From NCBI GenBank assembly GCA_965248035.1, contig OZ252054.1, positions 2,170,001 through 2,234,000 of the forward strand: a stretch of DNA of 64,000 nucleotides. Direction: 5' to 3'. Source of the DNA: BJGV01 sp964194745. GTDB taxonomy: Bacteria; Pseudomonadota; Gammaproteobacteria; Burkholderiales; Nitrosomonadaceae. A program made the translations under genes and the position numbers. A model generated the notes under the pieces. The model worked only from the letters and a program-made list of their open reading frames with translations. It had not been told where the DNA came from and made no database searches. Below are positions 19,024 through 27,364 of this stretch, piece after piece. Position 1 is the first letter of the stretch; every line of letters begins with the position of its first letter.

Positions 19024-19040
19024 GTGGACCCGCCGTCCAC
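19024..19040 (-). promoter_or_regulatory. short hairpin just upstream of the receptor ribosome site
   Basis: A perfect 6-bp stem GTGGAC/GTCCAC with a 5-base loop lies seven bases before the AAGGAA ribosome site of the receptor. It has no T run, so it is not an intrinsic terminator. It may insulate the ribosome site or take part in the riboswitch output; that is inference. Confidence 0.4.
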
Positions 19041-19099
19041 TGTTTTAATAAGTAAGGAAATATCGCCGAGAGAGTTTCTTGAACGCAAAAGGCCAGTCA

Positions 19100-19300
19100 G
19101 GATATCGCCCCACGCGATATTTCCGTACGCGTTCAAGGCCGATATCCGGGCTCGCAAGATTTGACGTATCGCCTTCCCATGAGCTGTAGGCTTCACAGTG
19201 GCATAAATGGATTCGTCCGCGCTTACTTACCGTTGCGGGGGCAGCCCAGGCATTCACCTGGTTCCCGTTTAACTTGACTGAGAAAATCAGTCTTAGCACC
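19100..19300 (-). promoter_or_regulatory. cobalamin (B12) riboswitch
   Basis: Read on the minus strand, the leader holds the class hallmarks in order: GGTGAATGCC, the near-invariant GCTGCCCCCGCAACGGTAAG (about 19227-19246), GCCACTG (about 19195-19201), GGGAAGGCG (about 19171-19180), and a B12 box GAGCCCGGATATCGGCC (about 19137-19153). The aptamer spans roughly 19135-19300. A downstream stretch at 19100-19110 is complementary to 19137-19147, part of the B12 box, with one mismatch, giving an alternative stem that would compete with ligand binding. It lies 95-130 bases before the receptor start. It should lower receptor expression when B12 is plentiful. Confidence 0.92.
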
Positions 19301-19459
19301 TTAAACGTGGCTGGATACTACCATAATCAGTGAACCTAGCCTGAAACTTTGGATGGTCGGCTCGTTATGATGATCAGAGTTACTGGATTAATTGTGGAAA
19401 TAACATTTGGAACATTCTGTTACCAGTTGACTTGGCAGGGATTTTCAAATTATAGTGCA

Positions 19460-19660
19460 ATGATGGAAGCGGAACTCAAATCTCTGGAAGAAAAAATTAA
19501 CCAATTTGTACAATTGTGCCACCGCCAGCGTTCGGAGAATATTCAGCTGCGCCAGCAATTAGCTGGTGCTACCAGTGAAAATAAACACCTGTCAGAAAAA
19601 ATAAACACTGCTACGGTTCGTTTGGAGTCCCTCCTAACCCAACTCCCTGGTAACAAATAA
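19460..19660 (+). CDS. ZapB-like coiled-coil cell-division protein (TIGR02449-type)
   Basis: 66 residues, almost wholly a coiled coil: MEAELKSLEEKINQFVQLC followed by heptad-rich SENIQLRQQLAGATSENKHL. Small proteins of this type are encoded directly before zapA in beta- and gammaproteobacteria and are thought to help organise the Z ring. I chose ATG 19460 (or 19463); the frame is open further upstream, but that extension is unlike the family. The stop TAA shares its last A with the zapA ATG at 19660. Confidence 0.75.
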   Translation: MMEAELKSLEEKINQFVQLCHRQRSENIQLRQQLAGATSENKHLSEKINTATVRLESLLTQLPGNK

Positions 19661-19968
19661 TGAGTGCCAGCAAAGCTGTGGACGTTGCTATTATGGGGCG
19701 TGAATTTCGCGTTACTTGCCCTGATGAAGAGCGTGAAGAGCTGCTCCAAGCAGTGACGTACCTTGATAAGAAGATGTGTGAGATCAGGGATCATGGGAAG
19801 GTGGTCGGTTCTGAGCGTATTGCTATTATGGCTGGTCTCAATATAGCCCATGAGCTTCTTGCTACGCGAATTAGGGGAGGTTTTGACATGGGGGAATTTA
19901 AGCGTAGAATCGATCACATGCAGACGACGCTTGATACAGCGACGCCGGAACAGGACAAGTTGTTCTAG
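19660..19968 (+). CDS. zapA: cell division protein ZapA
   Basis: 102 residues, the usual length. The N-terminal globular part holds VDVAIMGREFRVTCPDEEREELLQAVTYLD, with the conserved G-R-E-F turn and the following helix that carries the FtsZ-binding surface; the C-terminal half forms a coiled coil. ZapA dimers and tetramers crosslink FtsZ filaments. Its start overlaps the stop of the ZapB-like gene by one base, and 6S RNA follows, the same order as in Escherichia coli around ssrS. Confidence 0.92.
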   Translation: MSASKAVDVAIMGREFRVTCPDEEREELLQAVTYLDKKMCEIRDHGKVVGSERIAIMAGLNIAHELLATRIRGGFDMGEFKRRIDHMQTTLDTATPEQDKLF

Positions 19969-20066
19969 CTGGAGTTGTTACGAAATATGTAGTTTGACAT
20001 CGATAAGTTCCAAACTTGTACTTGAGCAGGGTTATATACTCCGGCTTGAATGTGAAACGAATAAGA

Positions 20067-20246
20067 GTTGTCCCCTGTGATGTTTGTTTAGGCACATATT
20101 CTTTGAACCAATTTTTTGAGAACGGTTGTGAACTAATGTGATGCTGTTGTGCACGCCCTACGCGGAAGTGCCTGATGCATCCGGAAAACGACCACTTTGA
20201 ACCATATGGTTCAAGATAATGGCCTGACGGCATTTGCGGGGGGGCA
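20067..20246 (+). ncRNA. ssrS: 6S RNA
   Basis: About 180 bases between zapA and an EVE-domain gene, the classic ssrS location. The 5' side has CCCCTGTGATGTTTGTTTAGGC, close to the E. coli 5' arm. The 3' side has a perfect TTGAACC/GGTTCAA hairpin followed by GGCCTGACGGCAT, again matching the E. coli 3' arm. The outer arms can pair (CCCC at 20072 with GGGG near 20240), as needed for the promoter-mimicking rod. 6S RNA binds the sigma70 RNA polymerase holoenzyme in starved cells. The ends are approximate. Confidence 0.82.
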
Positions 20247-20261
20247 TTATTATAAGGGCAT

Positions 20262-20287
20262 AAAAAAGCGGCATAGCCGCTTTTTTA
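20262..20287 (+). terminator. intrinsic terminator after 6S RNA
   Basis: A perfect stem AAAAAAGCGGC / GCCGCTTTTTT with a 3-base ATA loop. Being flanked by A and T runs, it can act in both directions. It ends the zapA-6S unit and separates it from the EVE gene. Confidence 0.88.
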
Positions 20288-20328
20288 ACACGCCAAGTTT
20301 GGTATGGCTGACCATTATTTTCTGAATT

Positions 20329-20784
20329 ATGCGTTACTGGTTGATGAAATCTGAGCCCTCCGACGTAAGCATTGACGATCTTGCGAAGAGAGCCAATAAG
20401 ACTATAGCGTGGTATGGCGTACGTAACTATCAGGCACGGAATTTTATGCGAGATCAGATGCGTATTGGCGATCAAGTTTTTTTCTATCATTCGAATTGCA
20501 AACAACCAGGTATTGTCGGAATTGCGGAGGTTTGCAAGCTCGCATATCCTGATGCAACCCAATTTGATTCCGACAGCAAATATTTTGATCCGAAAGCTAC
20601 TTCAGAGAGTCCGCGTTGGTTTAATGTAGACGTAAAGTTCGTCAGCAAAACTCGGTTGATTGATATTAAGGAGCTGAGAAGCTATCCTGATCTGATGAGT
20701 ATGCGTATTTTGCAGAAAGGCAATCGCTTATCCATCACACCTATAGATCCAGCAGAGTGGAGGAGCATCATTGGGGTCATGTAA
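20329..20784 (+). CDS. EVE (PUA-like) domain protein
   Basis: 151 residues matching EVE/thymocyte-nuclear-protein-1 homologues: MRYWLMKSEPSDVSIDDL at the start, WYGVRNYQARNFMRDQMRIGDQVFFYHSNC in the middle, and PRWFNVDVKF. EVE domains have a PUA-like fold with an aromatic pocket that binds modified bases in DNA or RNA. In proteobacteria this single-domain form commonly follows zapA and 6S RNA, as here. No catalytic motif is seen, and its in vivo role is not established. Confidence 0.85.
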   Translation: MRYWLMKSEPSDVSIDDLAKRANKTIAWYGVRNYQARNFMRDQMRIGDQVFFYHSNCKQPGIVGIAEVCKLAYPDATQFDSDSKYFDPKATSESPRWFNVDVKFVSKTRLIDIKELRSYPDLMSMRILQKGNRLSITPIDPAEWRSIIGVM

Positions 20785-20868
20785 TGGCCAATTTCATGGC
20801 CGAGTCTTTATAAACTAATCAGATTAGAAGAATGCTGAAACTGAATATCAACCATAGTAAAACATAAC

Positions 20869-21666
20869 GTGGAATGGTGGTTGGGTTATCTGTGCTTGGG
20901 TGCAGTTGTCGGTTTCTTCGCCGGACTACTTGGTATTGGCGGTGGACTAATTATGGTACCGGTGCTAAGTTTTATTTTCAGCGCACAAAATTTTCCTCCT
21001 GATCGTATTTTGCATCTTGCTCTTGGTACCTCCATGGCGGCGATAATTTTTACCTCTATTTCTAGTTTGCGCATCCATCATATGCAAAGCGCGGTGAACT
21101 GGAATATAGTGAAATATATTACACCGGGTATCATTGTGGGCACATTAAGTGGTGCGACGCTAGTAAGTAGCCTTTCCAGTCGATTCTTGAGTATTACCCT
21201 TATCGTATTCATTTATTACGCTGCTACCCAGATACTGCTAAATAACACTCCTAAGCCTAGTCGTCAGCTTCCAGGCAAGGTAGGGATGTTTACAGCGGGC
21301 AGCATTATCGGCTGGGTTTCCAGCTTTGTAGCTATTGGTGGAGGGTTGCTAACTGTACCATTTCTTTCAACGCGCAATGTCAGATTGCAACATGCTATCG
21401 GTACTGCATCCGCAGTTGGTTTTCCTATCGCCATCACAGGAACGATTGGCTACATAGCTAATGGCATCGTTCAATCCCAGACACTCCCAGAATATAGCTT
21501 GGGCTACGTTTACTTACCGGCACTTGGGGGGGTGGTTCTAGTCAGCACGTTAACCGCGTCTATAGGTGCAAGAGCTACTCATATTGTGCGGACTACAACA
21601 CTTAAGAAGGTCTTTGTGGTGTTACTTTATTTGCTGGGAACTAAAATGTTGATAGGACTTTTTTAA
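20869..21666 (+). CDS. TauE/SafE (TSUP) family membrane transporter
   Basis: 265 residues with about eight membrane segments. The first helix contains GFFAGLLGIGGGLIMVP, and a repeat of this glycine-rich motif appears in the second half (SSFVAIGGGLLTVPF), the inverted-repeat signature of TSUP exporters of sulfite, sulfonates or related anions. It starts at GTG 20869. It converges with purC nine bases away. Substrate unknown. Confidence 0.85.
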   Translation: MEWWLGYLCLGAVVGFFAGLLGIGGGLIMVPVLSFIFSAQNFPPDRILHLALGTSMAAIIFTSISSLRIHHMQSAVNWNIVKYITPGIIVGTLSGATLVSSLSSRFLSITLIVFIYYAATQILLNNTPKPSRQLPGKVGMFTAGSIIGWVSSFVAIGGGLLTVPFLSTRNVRLQHAIGTASAVGFPIAITGTIGYIANGIVQSQTLPEYSLGYVYLPALGGVVLVSTLTASIGARATHIVRTTTLKKVFVVLLYLLGTKMLIGLF

Positions 21667-21674
21667 ACAAGAGC

Positions 21675-22586
21675 TTATTCCTCTGTCAACAACCTTAATA
21701 CTTCCTGATATTTTTCTGAAGTTTTGGCAAGGATATTTGCCGGTAATGTAGGGGTGGGTGCTTTCTTGTTCCAGTCCTGCGTTTCCAACCAGTCGCGTAC
21801 AAATTGCTTGTCGTAGCTGGGTGGACTCTTCCCTGGTGCATATTGATCAGCTGGCCAGAATCGCGACGAATCAGGGGTGAGTGCTTCATCGATGAGATAA
21901 AGTTTGCCAGTATCATCCAGACCAAATTCGAATTTGGTGTCGGCAATAATAATACCTTTTTTTGCAGCATAATTTGCTGCTTCAGTGTAAAGAGCGATTG
22001 CTTTGTCGCGCACTTGTACTGCTAACGCATTGCCCAATAGTTTTTCTGCTTCAGGAAATGATATGTTCTCGTCATGTGCACCCAAGTCCGCTTTAGTTGA
22101 AGGCGTGAAAATCGCGCCATCAGGTAGCTTAGAAGCCTCCTGTAATCCGGTAGGAAGCGTGATTCCACATATTGCACCAGTTTTTTGATAATCCTTCCAG
22201 CCAGAGCCCACTACATATCCACGTACGATGGCTTCTATTGGTAGTGGTTTTAGTCGTTTTACCACAAACGCACGATCCAATACTTGCCCCAGCTCTTCAG
22301 TTGATACAATAGATTCAGGCGAAAATTCGGTCAGATGATTGGGAATAATGTGGCCAAGTTTCCTAAACCAGAAATTAGACATAGCTGTAAGTACTTTGCC
22401 TTTACCTAGCACCGGTGTCTGCAGAACCACGTCAAAAGCAGATAGTCGGTCTGTTTGGATGATTAATAATTTGTCTTTATCAACGGCATAGATGTCGCGT
22501 ACCTTTCCACGATGGAGAAATTTGAGGCTAGTGAGATTGGTCTCGAATATGGTTTTCTCAGATGAAGTCATAATAAGTTTATTCAA
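21675..22586 (-). CDS. purC: phosphoribosylaminoimidazole-succinocarboxamide synthase (SAICAR synthetase)
   Basis: 303 residues of the longer, yeast-like form. Motifs: FLHRGKVRDIYAVDKDKLLII near the N terminus, the family segment VVKRLKPLPIEAIVRGYVVGSGWK, and IIADTKFEFGLDDTGKLYLIDEALTPDSSRFW. The enzyme joins aspartate to CAIR with ATP in purine synthesis. Its start overlaps the 3' end of purE by eight bases, so the two steps are co-translated. The first Met or the Met at codon 6 could be the start. Confidence 0.95.
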   Translation of the reverse strand: MNKLIMTSSEKTIFETNLTSLKFLHRGKVRDIYAVDKDKLLIIQTDRLSAFDVVLQTPVLGKGKVLTAMSNFWFRKLGHIIPNHLTEFSPESIVSTEELGQVLDRAFVVKRLKPLPIEAIVRGYVVGSGWKDYQKTGAICGITLPTGLQEASKLPDGAIFTPSTKADLGAHDENISFPEAEKLLGNALAVQVRDKAIALYTEAANYAAKKGIIIADTKFEFGLDDTGKLYLIDEALTPDSSRFWPADQYAPGKSPPSYDKQFVRDWLETQDWNKKAPTPTLPANILAKTSEKYQEVLRLLTEE

Positions 22587-23073
22587 GTTCAGAAAGGGTC
22601 ATTGCCTTAATCTTTTCCGCCTGTTCCTTACGAAAGGATTCTAGTCGAGCAGCTGTCGCTGGATCGGAAAGTGCTAGTAGGGAAACAGCAAATAAACCAG
22701 CGTTGGCGGCACCAGCTTCACCAATGGCAAAAGTAGCAACTGGAATGCCCTTAGGCATCTGCACAGTTGAAAGTAATGAGTCCATTCCTTGAAGATGTTT
22801 GGAAGGAACTGGTACACCCAGAATCGGCAAAGTAGTTTTTGCCGCCATTGCTCCAGCAAGATGGGCGGCACCACCTGCACCTGCAATGATGCAACGCAAC
22901 CCTCGTTCGATAGCTGTTTGCGCATATTCAAACGCAATATCGGGGGTGCGGTGGGCAGAGATCACATGTGTTTCATAGGGAACGCCAAAATTACGTAATT
23001 GGGCTGCTGCCTGCTGCATGATACCCCAGTCGCTAGTGCTGCCCATAATGATACCTACTAAAGATTTCTTCAT
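22579..23073 (-). CDS. purE: N5-carboxyaminoimidazole ribonucleotide mutase
   Basis: 164 residues, standard class I PurE length. GIIMGSTSDWGIMQQAA at the N terminus is the phosphate- and CO2-handling loop; ETHVISAHRTPD holds the catalytic His; GAGGAAHLAGAMAAKTTLPILGVP completes the active site. It converts N5-CAIR to CAIR, the substrate of PurC encoded next to it with an eight-base overlap. Confidence 0.95.
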   Translation of the reverse strand: MKKSLVGIIMGSTSDWGIMQQAAAQLRNFGVPYETHVISAHRTPDIAFEYAQTAIERGLRCIIAGAGGAAHLAGAMAAKTTLPILGVPVPSKHLQGMDSLLSTVQMPKGIPVATFAIGEAGAANAGLFAVSLLALSDPATAARLESFRKEQAEKIKAMTLSELE

Positions 23074-23139
23074 TTAATGTCTCATTGGTTCTAGTATCAA
23101 CAATCGTGCAAAAAAATGGGGAATCGAACTAATTTTTTG

Positions 23140-23913
23140 CTAGATATTAAGCCTACTCAGCATGTTTACATCTACCCATCTACTTCTATGAGTATCTCCT
23201 GCCAAAACAGTAAATGGTTTTGACGGTTCACCTAAATCAGATAACACTACCGCAGCCCCATTAAAATTTTGCAACTTCGTATAATTACTCACTGTAACGA
23301 CTGTGTCAAGATCTGCAGCAAGAGCAGCTCTCAACCCGCATTCCGAATCTTCCACCGCGACACATTGTTGTGCTAGCACTCCAAGCTGCTCAAGCACCCA
23401 TAGGTAAATATCTGGAGCGGGTTTTTTCGCAGGAACGATATCACCTGCAGCAATGACGTCAAACCAAGCTGGAGAACCTTCACCTAATGTAGATTCTAAT
23501 AGTGTAGTTACGTTTTCGGGTGTGGTGGTAGTCACGATAGCAATTTTTATTTTAGCAGCGCGTAAATCTTGGATTAGGCGTGCGACGCCAGGGCGCAATG
23601 GAATTTGCCCACGCTTTAGTAGGGCTACAAAATGGTTTGTTTTGGCTTTGTGCAAATTAGAAATCCAGTTTTCCAATCCACACATTTTTAGTTTATCGGA
23701 AACATATTTTTCCAGGTAGTAACGGATGCGTTCTTTTCCTCCGGTAATTTCCAGCAATTTTCCATAAAGTTCTACATCCCAGTTCCAGGTAAGCCCAAAT
23801 TCTGCAAATGCAGCGTTGAACGCAAGACGATGGCCGTCACGCTCAGTATCAGCCAGTGTGCCGTCAACATCAAACAACACCGCAGAAATTTTGCTGTCTC
23901 TAACTGTTTCCAT
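23140..23913 (-). CDS. cbbY: HAD-family phosphatase, CbbY-like
   Basis: 257 residues. HAD motif I is LFDVDGTLADTERDGH (nucleophile Asp), motif II is the Thr in IAIVTTTTPENV, motif III is the Lys in PAKKPAPDIY, and motif IV is VAVEDSECGLRAAL. The long cap domain after motif I fits CbbY, which removes the Rubisco inhibitor xylulose-1,5-bisphosphate. A Calvin-cycle ammonia oxidiser would need this. No cbb genes are nearby, so the assignment rests on motifs and cap size. Confidence 0.75.
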   Translation of the reverse strand: METVRDSKISAVLFDVDGTLADTERDGHRLAFNAAFAEFGLTWNWDVELYGKLLEITGGKERIRYYLEKYVSDKLKMCGLENWISNLHKAKTNHFVALLKRGQIPLRPGVARLIQDLRAAKIKIAIVTTTTPENVTTLLESTLGEGSPAWFDVIAAGDIVPAKKPAPDIYLWVLEQLGVLAQQCVAVEDSECGLRAALAADLDTVVTVSNYTKLQNFNGAAVVLSDLGEPSKPFTVLAGDTHRSRWVDVNMLSRLNI

Positions 23914-23960
23914 TGGGAAGATACCTATTGGTGGTTTTCCCTATATTAGTGATTATCAGG

Positions 23961-24962
23961 TTAAGCCTTGATGAAAGGTACACAACTCGCGCGCTGTAAA
24001 CGATCAGCGATTGCTAGCCAAGCAGGATTATTAGGAGGTGCTTCTAATAAAAGGCGATCATATTGCCCATTATCGAATCGGCGCAAAGTTGCATAGAGCT
24101 GACTACCGTAGGCGGTAGGTTCTTCTGGCATGGAGAAATACAGAAAGTCCTTATTTTTCTCCCAGCTCAGAAATGCTGCTGACCACCCTAACAATATTGT
24201 ACGTAATCCTTGTGCTTTCAATTCTACAGCACGCTGCCGTAATGATTTAGTTGGCCAAATCTCGAGGGGCGTCAATGGAGCGTAATGGGATTCTAGAGAG
24301 CCTGGCACACGTACCCTAGGTTTTTTACACTTTGGAAAAATGACCTTCTCATCTAGCACTTCTGCCAATTCTGTCAGTGGAATACCACCTGGCCGTAGTA
24401 TGATGACAGTTTTATCACTGAAACCAACGATCGTGCTTTCTAGGCCGATTTTACATGAACCACCATCTAGAATCATGTCTACTGTATGGCCCAATTCATC
24501 GAATACATGCGCTGCTGTTGTAGGGCTAATCCGCCCAAAACGGTTAGCAGAAGGAGCAGCTAGCGCCTTTTTAGGACCCATTGCATTCAGCAGAGCAAGT
24601 GCAATGGGGTGATCTGGTAACCTAAGCCCCACCGTGTTTTGGTTGCCAGTTACATTTAATGACACGTGTTGGGTGCGCGGTAGAATCAGCGTTAGTGGTC
24701 CCGGCCAGAAGCGTTCGGCCAGTTTCCAGGCTGAATTTGGTATTTCCTGTGCCCAGTGTTCAAGTTGGGACATTTCAGAAAAATGAACAATTAGAGGGTG
24801 ATTTGCAGGCCTTCCTTTGATTTCAAATACACGGTTTATTGCAGATGGAATAGAGATGTCCGCCCCCAAGCCATAGACGGTTTCTGTCGGGAAGGCTACT
24901 ATTCTGCCTGCCCTTAACAGAGAAACGGCAGAGGCAATCTGACTAGATATTTCCGGCATCAC
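23961..24962 (-). CDS. tsaC: L-threonylcarbamoyladenylate synthase (Sua5/YrdC family)
   Basis: 333 residues: an N-terminal YrdC domain (VAFPTETVYGLGADI, KGRPANHPLIVH, and the Ser/Asn segment LAAPSANRFGRISPT), a linker (VPGSLESHYAPLTPLEIWP) and the small C-terminal Sua5 domain. The enzyme makes threonylcarbamoyl-AMP from Thr, bicarbonate and ATP for the t6A37 modification of ANN-decoding tRNAs. It is the long Sua5 form rather than short TsaC. It is separate from its neighbours. Confidence 0.9.
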   Translation of the reverse strand: MMPEISSQIASAVSLLRAGRIVAFPTETVYGLGADISIPSAINRVFEIKGRPANHPLIVHFSEMSQLEHWAQEIPNSAWKLAERFWPGPLTLILPRTQHVSLNVTGNQNTVGLRLPDHPIALALLNAMGPKKALAAPSANRFGRISPTTAAHVFDELGHTVDMILDGGSCKIGLESTIVGFSDKTVIILRPGGIPLTELAEVLDEKVIFPKCKKPRVRVPGSLESHYAPLTPLEIWPTKSLRQRAVELKAQGLRTILLGWSAAFLSWEKNKDFLYFSMPEEPTAYGSQLYATLRRFDNGQYDRLLLEAPPNNPAWLAIADRLQRASCVPFIKA

Positions 24963-25128
24963 AATAGTATTTATATAACAGAAAAAGGACTCCCATAAAT
25001 CTTGACTCTGAGAGCATTCATTTTGCTACCTGTTTTTCTACTTACGCTAAGTTGATAAGCTAATCTACTTTACAGCATGGTGAATGAAGTTGGCTTGAAC
25101 TAGATCGTACCAGTATCACATTAATTCT

Positions 25129-27126
25129 TTATCGGGCAAACTCAATAATTGTAGGGATGGTTAAATTAGCGCCAAAAGCTGAGAGGTGATCAGCATCAGT
25201 GTAATAGGGTTGTTTTAGGGTACCAAAAATACATCTGGCATTATCGCAAAAAATTGAGTCCAGATTGATTAGTTTTATATCACCTTTGCTAACGTAGCTA
25301 TCAAATAACTGTCTTGTATAAGATTGAAGAGCTGCATGTTTATACATTGGAACGGAATATTTACGAATAAATTCAGATTCTTGAATATCAGCAAAGTTGG
25401 TATCGTACATTGAATAGTAAATTTCCTTTGTACTACGTAACTGTTGTGGTACCTGAGCTACGATGTAAACCTCAGCACCAAGATCTTTGTATGCCTTAAT
25501 TGTATTATTTAATCCTTGTTCAAATGATTTCCTCGAAGTATTCTTATCCAACGAATCATCCCTATTCAATGCTAGATGGAAAAATTTTTTACCTTCATAA
25601 TTTCCATCCGTATATGTAGTCCAACGAGAAACAAGAAACACTTTTGTAATTTTATGATCTCTTACATAAGCTAGTTGGCGTTCGGCTAGCTTGTTACAAA
25701 CACCAGTATCAAAATTCCCCTTAAGTACCCATACATTAAGCAAAGACGGGCATCCGCCGAGTCCAATATGGGCAATACTCTTTCCAATTCTTTTACCAAT
25801 CCGATCGAAAGTGGATAGTAAGGCTATTGCGTGGCTATCACCAAAAACAGCAATCTCTGAATCCTTACCTTTAGGGTCGCCAAGAAAACAAAAATCTATT
25901 GTTGAATCTTTTTTGTTCTTAAAATTCTTGAAGCAGTTCATGACGCTTTGATTATTATTTATTCCGGTGAGCTCATCAGAAATAAACTGAGGAACATCAA
26001 AACGTTGACTAAACCCTTTGTTAACATTGCCTGTTATCCCAATTCCTATAAAGAACAGGCTGCCTATTAAAGAATAAATAAAAATGTGTTTTTGACTAAA
26101 TCTATTTTTATCTCTAAAAGGTTTTTCTACGTATTTCCAGCTTAAATAAGCGAGCAAGATTGCCAAGAGTGACAACGAAAGTAGTAAGCCAGTTGTTGGT
26201 ACACTCAAACTTCTAATTCTTGCAAATGCGAATAAAGGTTGATGCCACAAATACGCGCTATAACTTATTAAGCCCAACCCAACAAATAATTTATTTCCGA
26301 GCCACTTTCCTACCAATTCATTTTGGCCGGCAAATAAAATAATAAGGGCTGTTCCGATTGTTGGAATTAACGCATAAAAACTTGGGAAAGGGGTTCCCTC
26401 ATCAAAAGTAAAGATTGAAATTACAATAAGTAATAACCCAACGATGCCTAAAACAGAGCTAATTTTTCTTTCAGAAAGTAAATTTTGCTCATGATTAAAT
26501 AAATAAAGAGCAACCAAAGCTCCGATAAACAACTCCCAAATACGGGTAGGCAGCAGATAGAAAGTTGCTGCCGGGTAATGGTAGGCGCCCCAGTTAGAAA
26601 ACATTAGACTAATTAGCGCCACAACAAAAATAATTCTAGATGCCCATGGCCAAGATTTGCGCCAAAGAAAGGAAATGAATATTGGAAATAGTAAGTAGTA
26701 TTGCTCCTCTACTGCCAAACTCCAAGTATGTATAAGTGGTTTTAATTCAATAGCAGTATCAAAATAACCACTTTGATTAAAAAACAGAAAATTTGATGAA
26801 AAAATGGGGACAACAATTAGATTCTTTGAAAAATCATTCAAATTACTAGGTAATAACCATAGCCATGCAAACGGCAAACAAGCCAACATTACAAAAAATA
26901 ATGCTGGCAAGATTCGCCGTGCTCTTCGCTCGTAAAAATTTATAAGGGTAAATTTACCGCTTGCTTTCTCTGTAAGGATGATTGAAGTAATAAGATAGCC
27001 GCTAATAACAAAGAAAACATCTACCCCAACAAAGCCACCACTAAATGCTTGAAAGCCTGCGTGAAAAAAGATAATTGGTAGAACTGCAAGAGCCCTAAGA
27101 CCATCAATTTCTCTTCGATAATTCAT
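25129..27126 (-). CDS. OafA/YrhL-type acyltransferase with C-terminal SGNH domain
   Basis: 665 residues. The N-terminal ~360 residues form the Acyl_transf_3 membrane domain of about ten helices: YRREIDGLRALAVLPIIFFHAGF with the conserved R-x10-H pattern, and FYERRARRILPALF. The C-terminal half is periplasmic with an SGNH-like core, EIAVFGDSHAIAL (catalytic Ser) and a late DADHLS with Asp and His. Such proteins O-acetylate surface polysaccharide, LPS or peptidoglycan. It stands alone, facing AT-rich intergenic DNA on its 5' side (27127-27364) in which I see no gene. The acceptor is unknown. Confidence 0.85.
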   Translation of the reverse strand: MNYRREIDGLRALAVLPIIFFHAGFQAFSGGFVGVDVFFVISGYLITSIILTEKASGKFTLINFYERRARRILPALFFVMLACLPFAWLWLLPSNLNDFSKNLIVVPIFSSNFLFFNQSGYFDTAIELKPLIHTWSLAVEEQYYLLFPIFISFLWRKSWPWASRIIFVVALISLMFSNWGAYHYPAATFYLLPTRIWELFIGALVALYLFNHEQNLLSERKISSVLGIVGLLLIVISIFTFDEGTPFPSFYALIPTIGTALIILFAGQNELVGKWLGNKLFVGLGLISYSAYLWHQPLFAFARIRSLSVPTTGLLLSLSLLAILLAYLSWKYVEKPFRDKNRFSQKHIFIYSLIGSLFFIGIGITGNVNKGFSQRFDVPQFISDELTGINNNQSVMNCFKNFKNKKDSTIDFCFLGDPKGKDSEIAVFGDSHAIALLSTFDRIGKRIGKSIAHIGLGGCPSLLNVWVLKGNFDTGVCNKLAERQLAYVRDHKITKVFLVSRWTTYTDGNYEGKKFFHLALNRDDSLDKNTSRKSFEQGLNNTIKAYKDLGAEVYIVAQVPQQLRSTKEIYYSMYDTNFADIQESEFIRKYSVPMYKHAALQSYTRQLFDSYVSKGDIKLINLDSIFCDNARCIFGTLKQPYYTDADHLSAFGANLTIPTIIEFAR

Positions 27127-27364
27127 TTATTGAAATATTTTTATTATTTGAATTTCATCTATTACAATTAGAAAATACATAATAGAAAATCATATACTAA
27201 ATTAATTATTTAACTAATTGCGAATGTGGGTGGATTTATTCGCCGAACATGGCAACCATACTAGCCAAGAAAAGACTATGTCTATGAACTGTACGTCATA
27301 GTTGGCTGACCCTAAGCTATAAGGAACTCTTAAGAGAATCATAAATCTTCGCTCTTAATGAGTC

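Noticed and set aside
19045..19299. Open frame on the minus strand upstream of the TonB receptor
   Set aside because: It lies on top of the cobalamin riboswitch, whose conserved RNA motifs explain the sequence.
27127..27364. Possible small gene or RNA in the AT-rich gap between the acyltransferase and clsB
   Set aside because: No sustained frame, hairpin-plus-T-run or known RNA motif could be seen.
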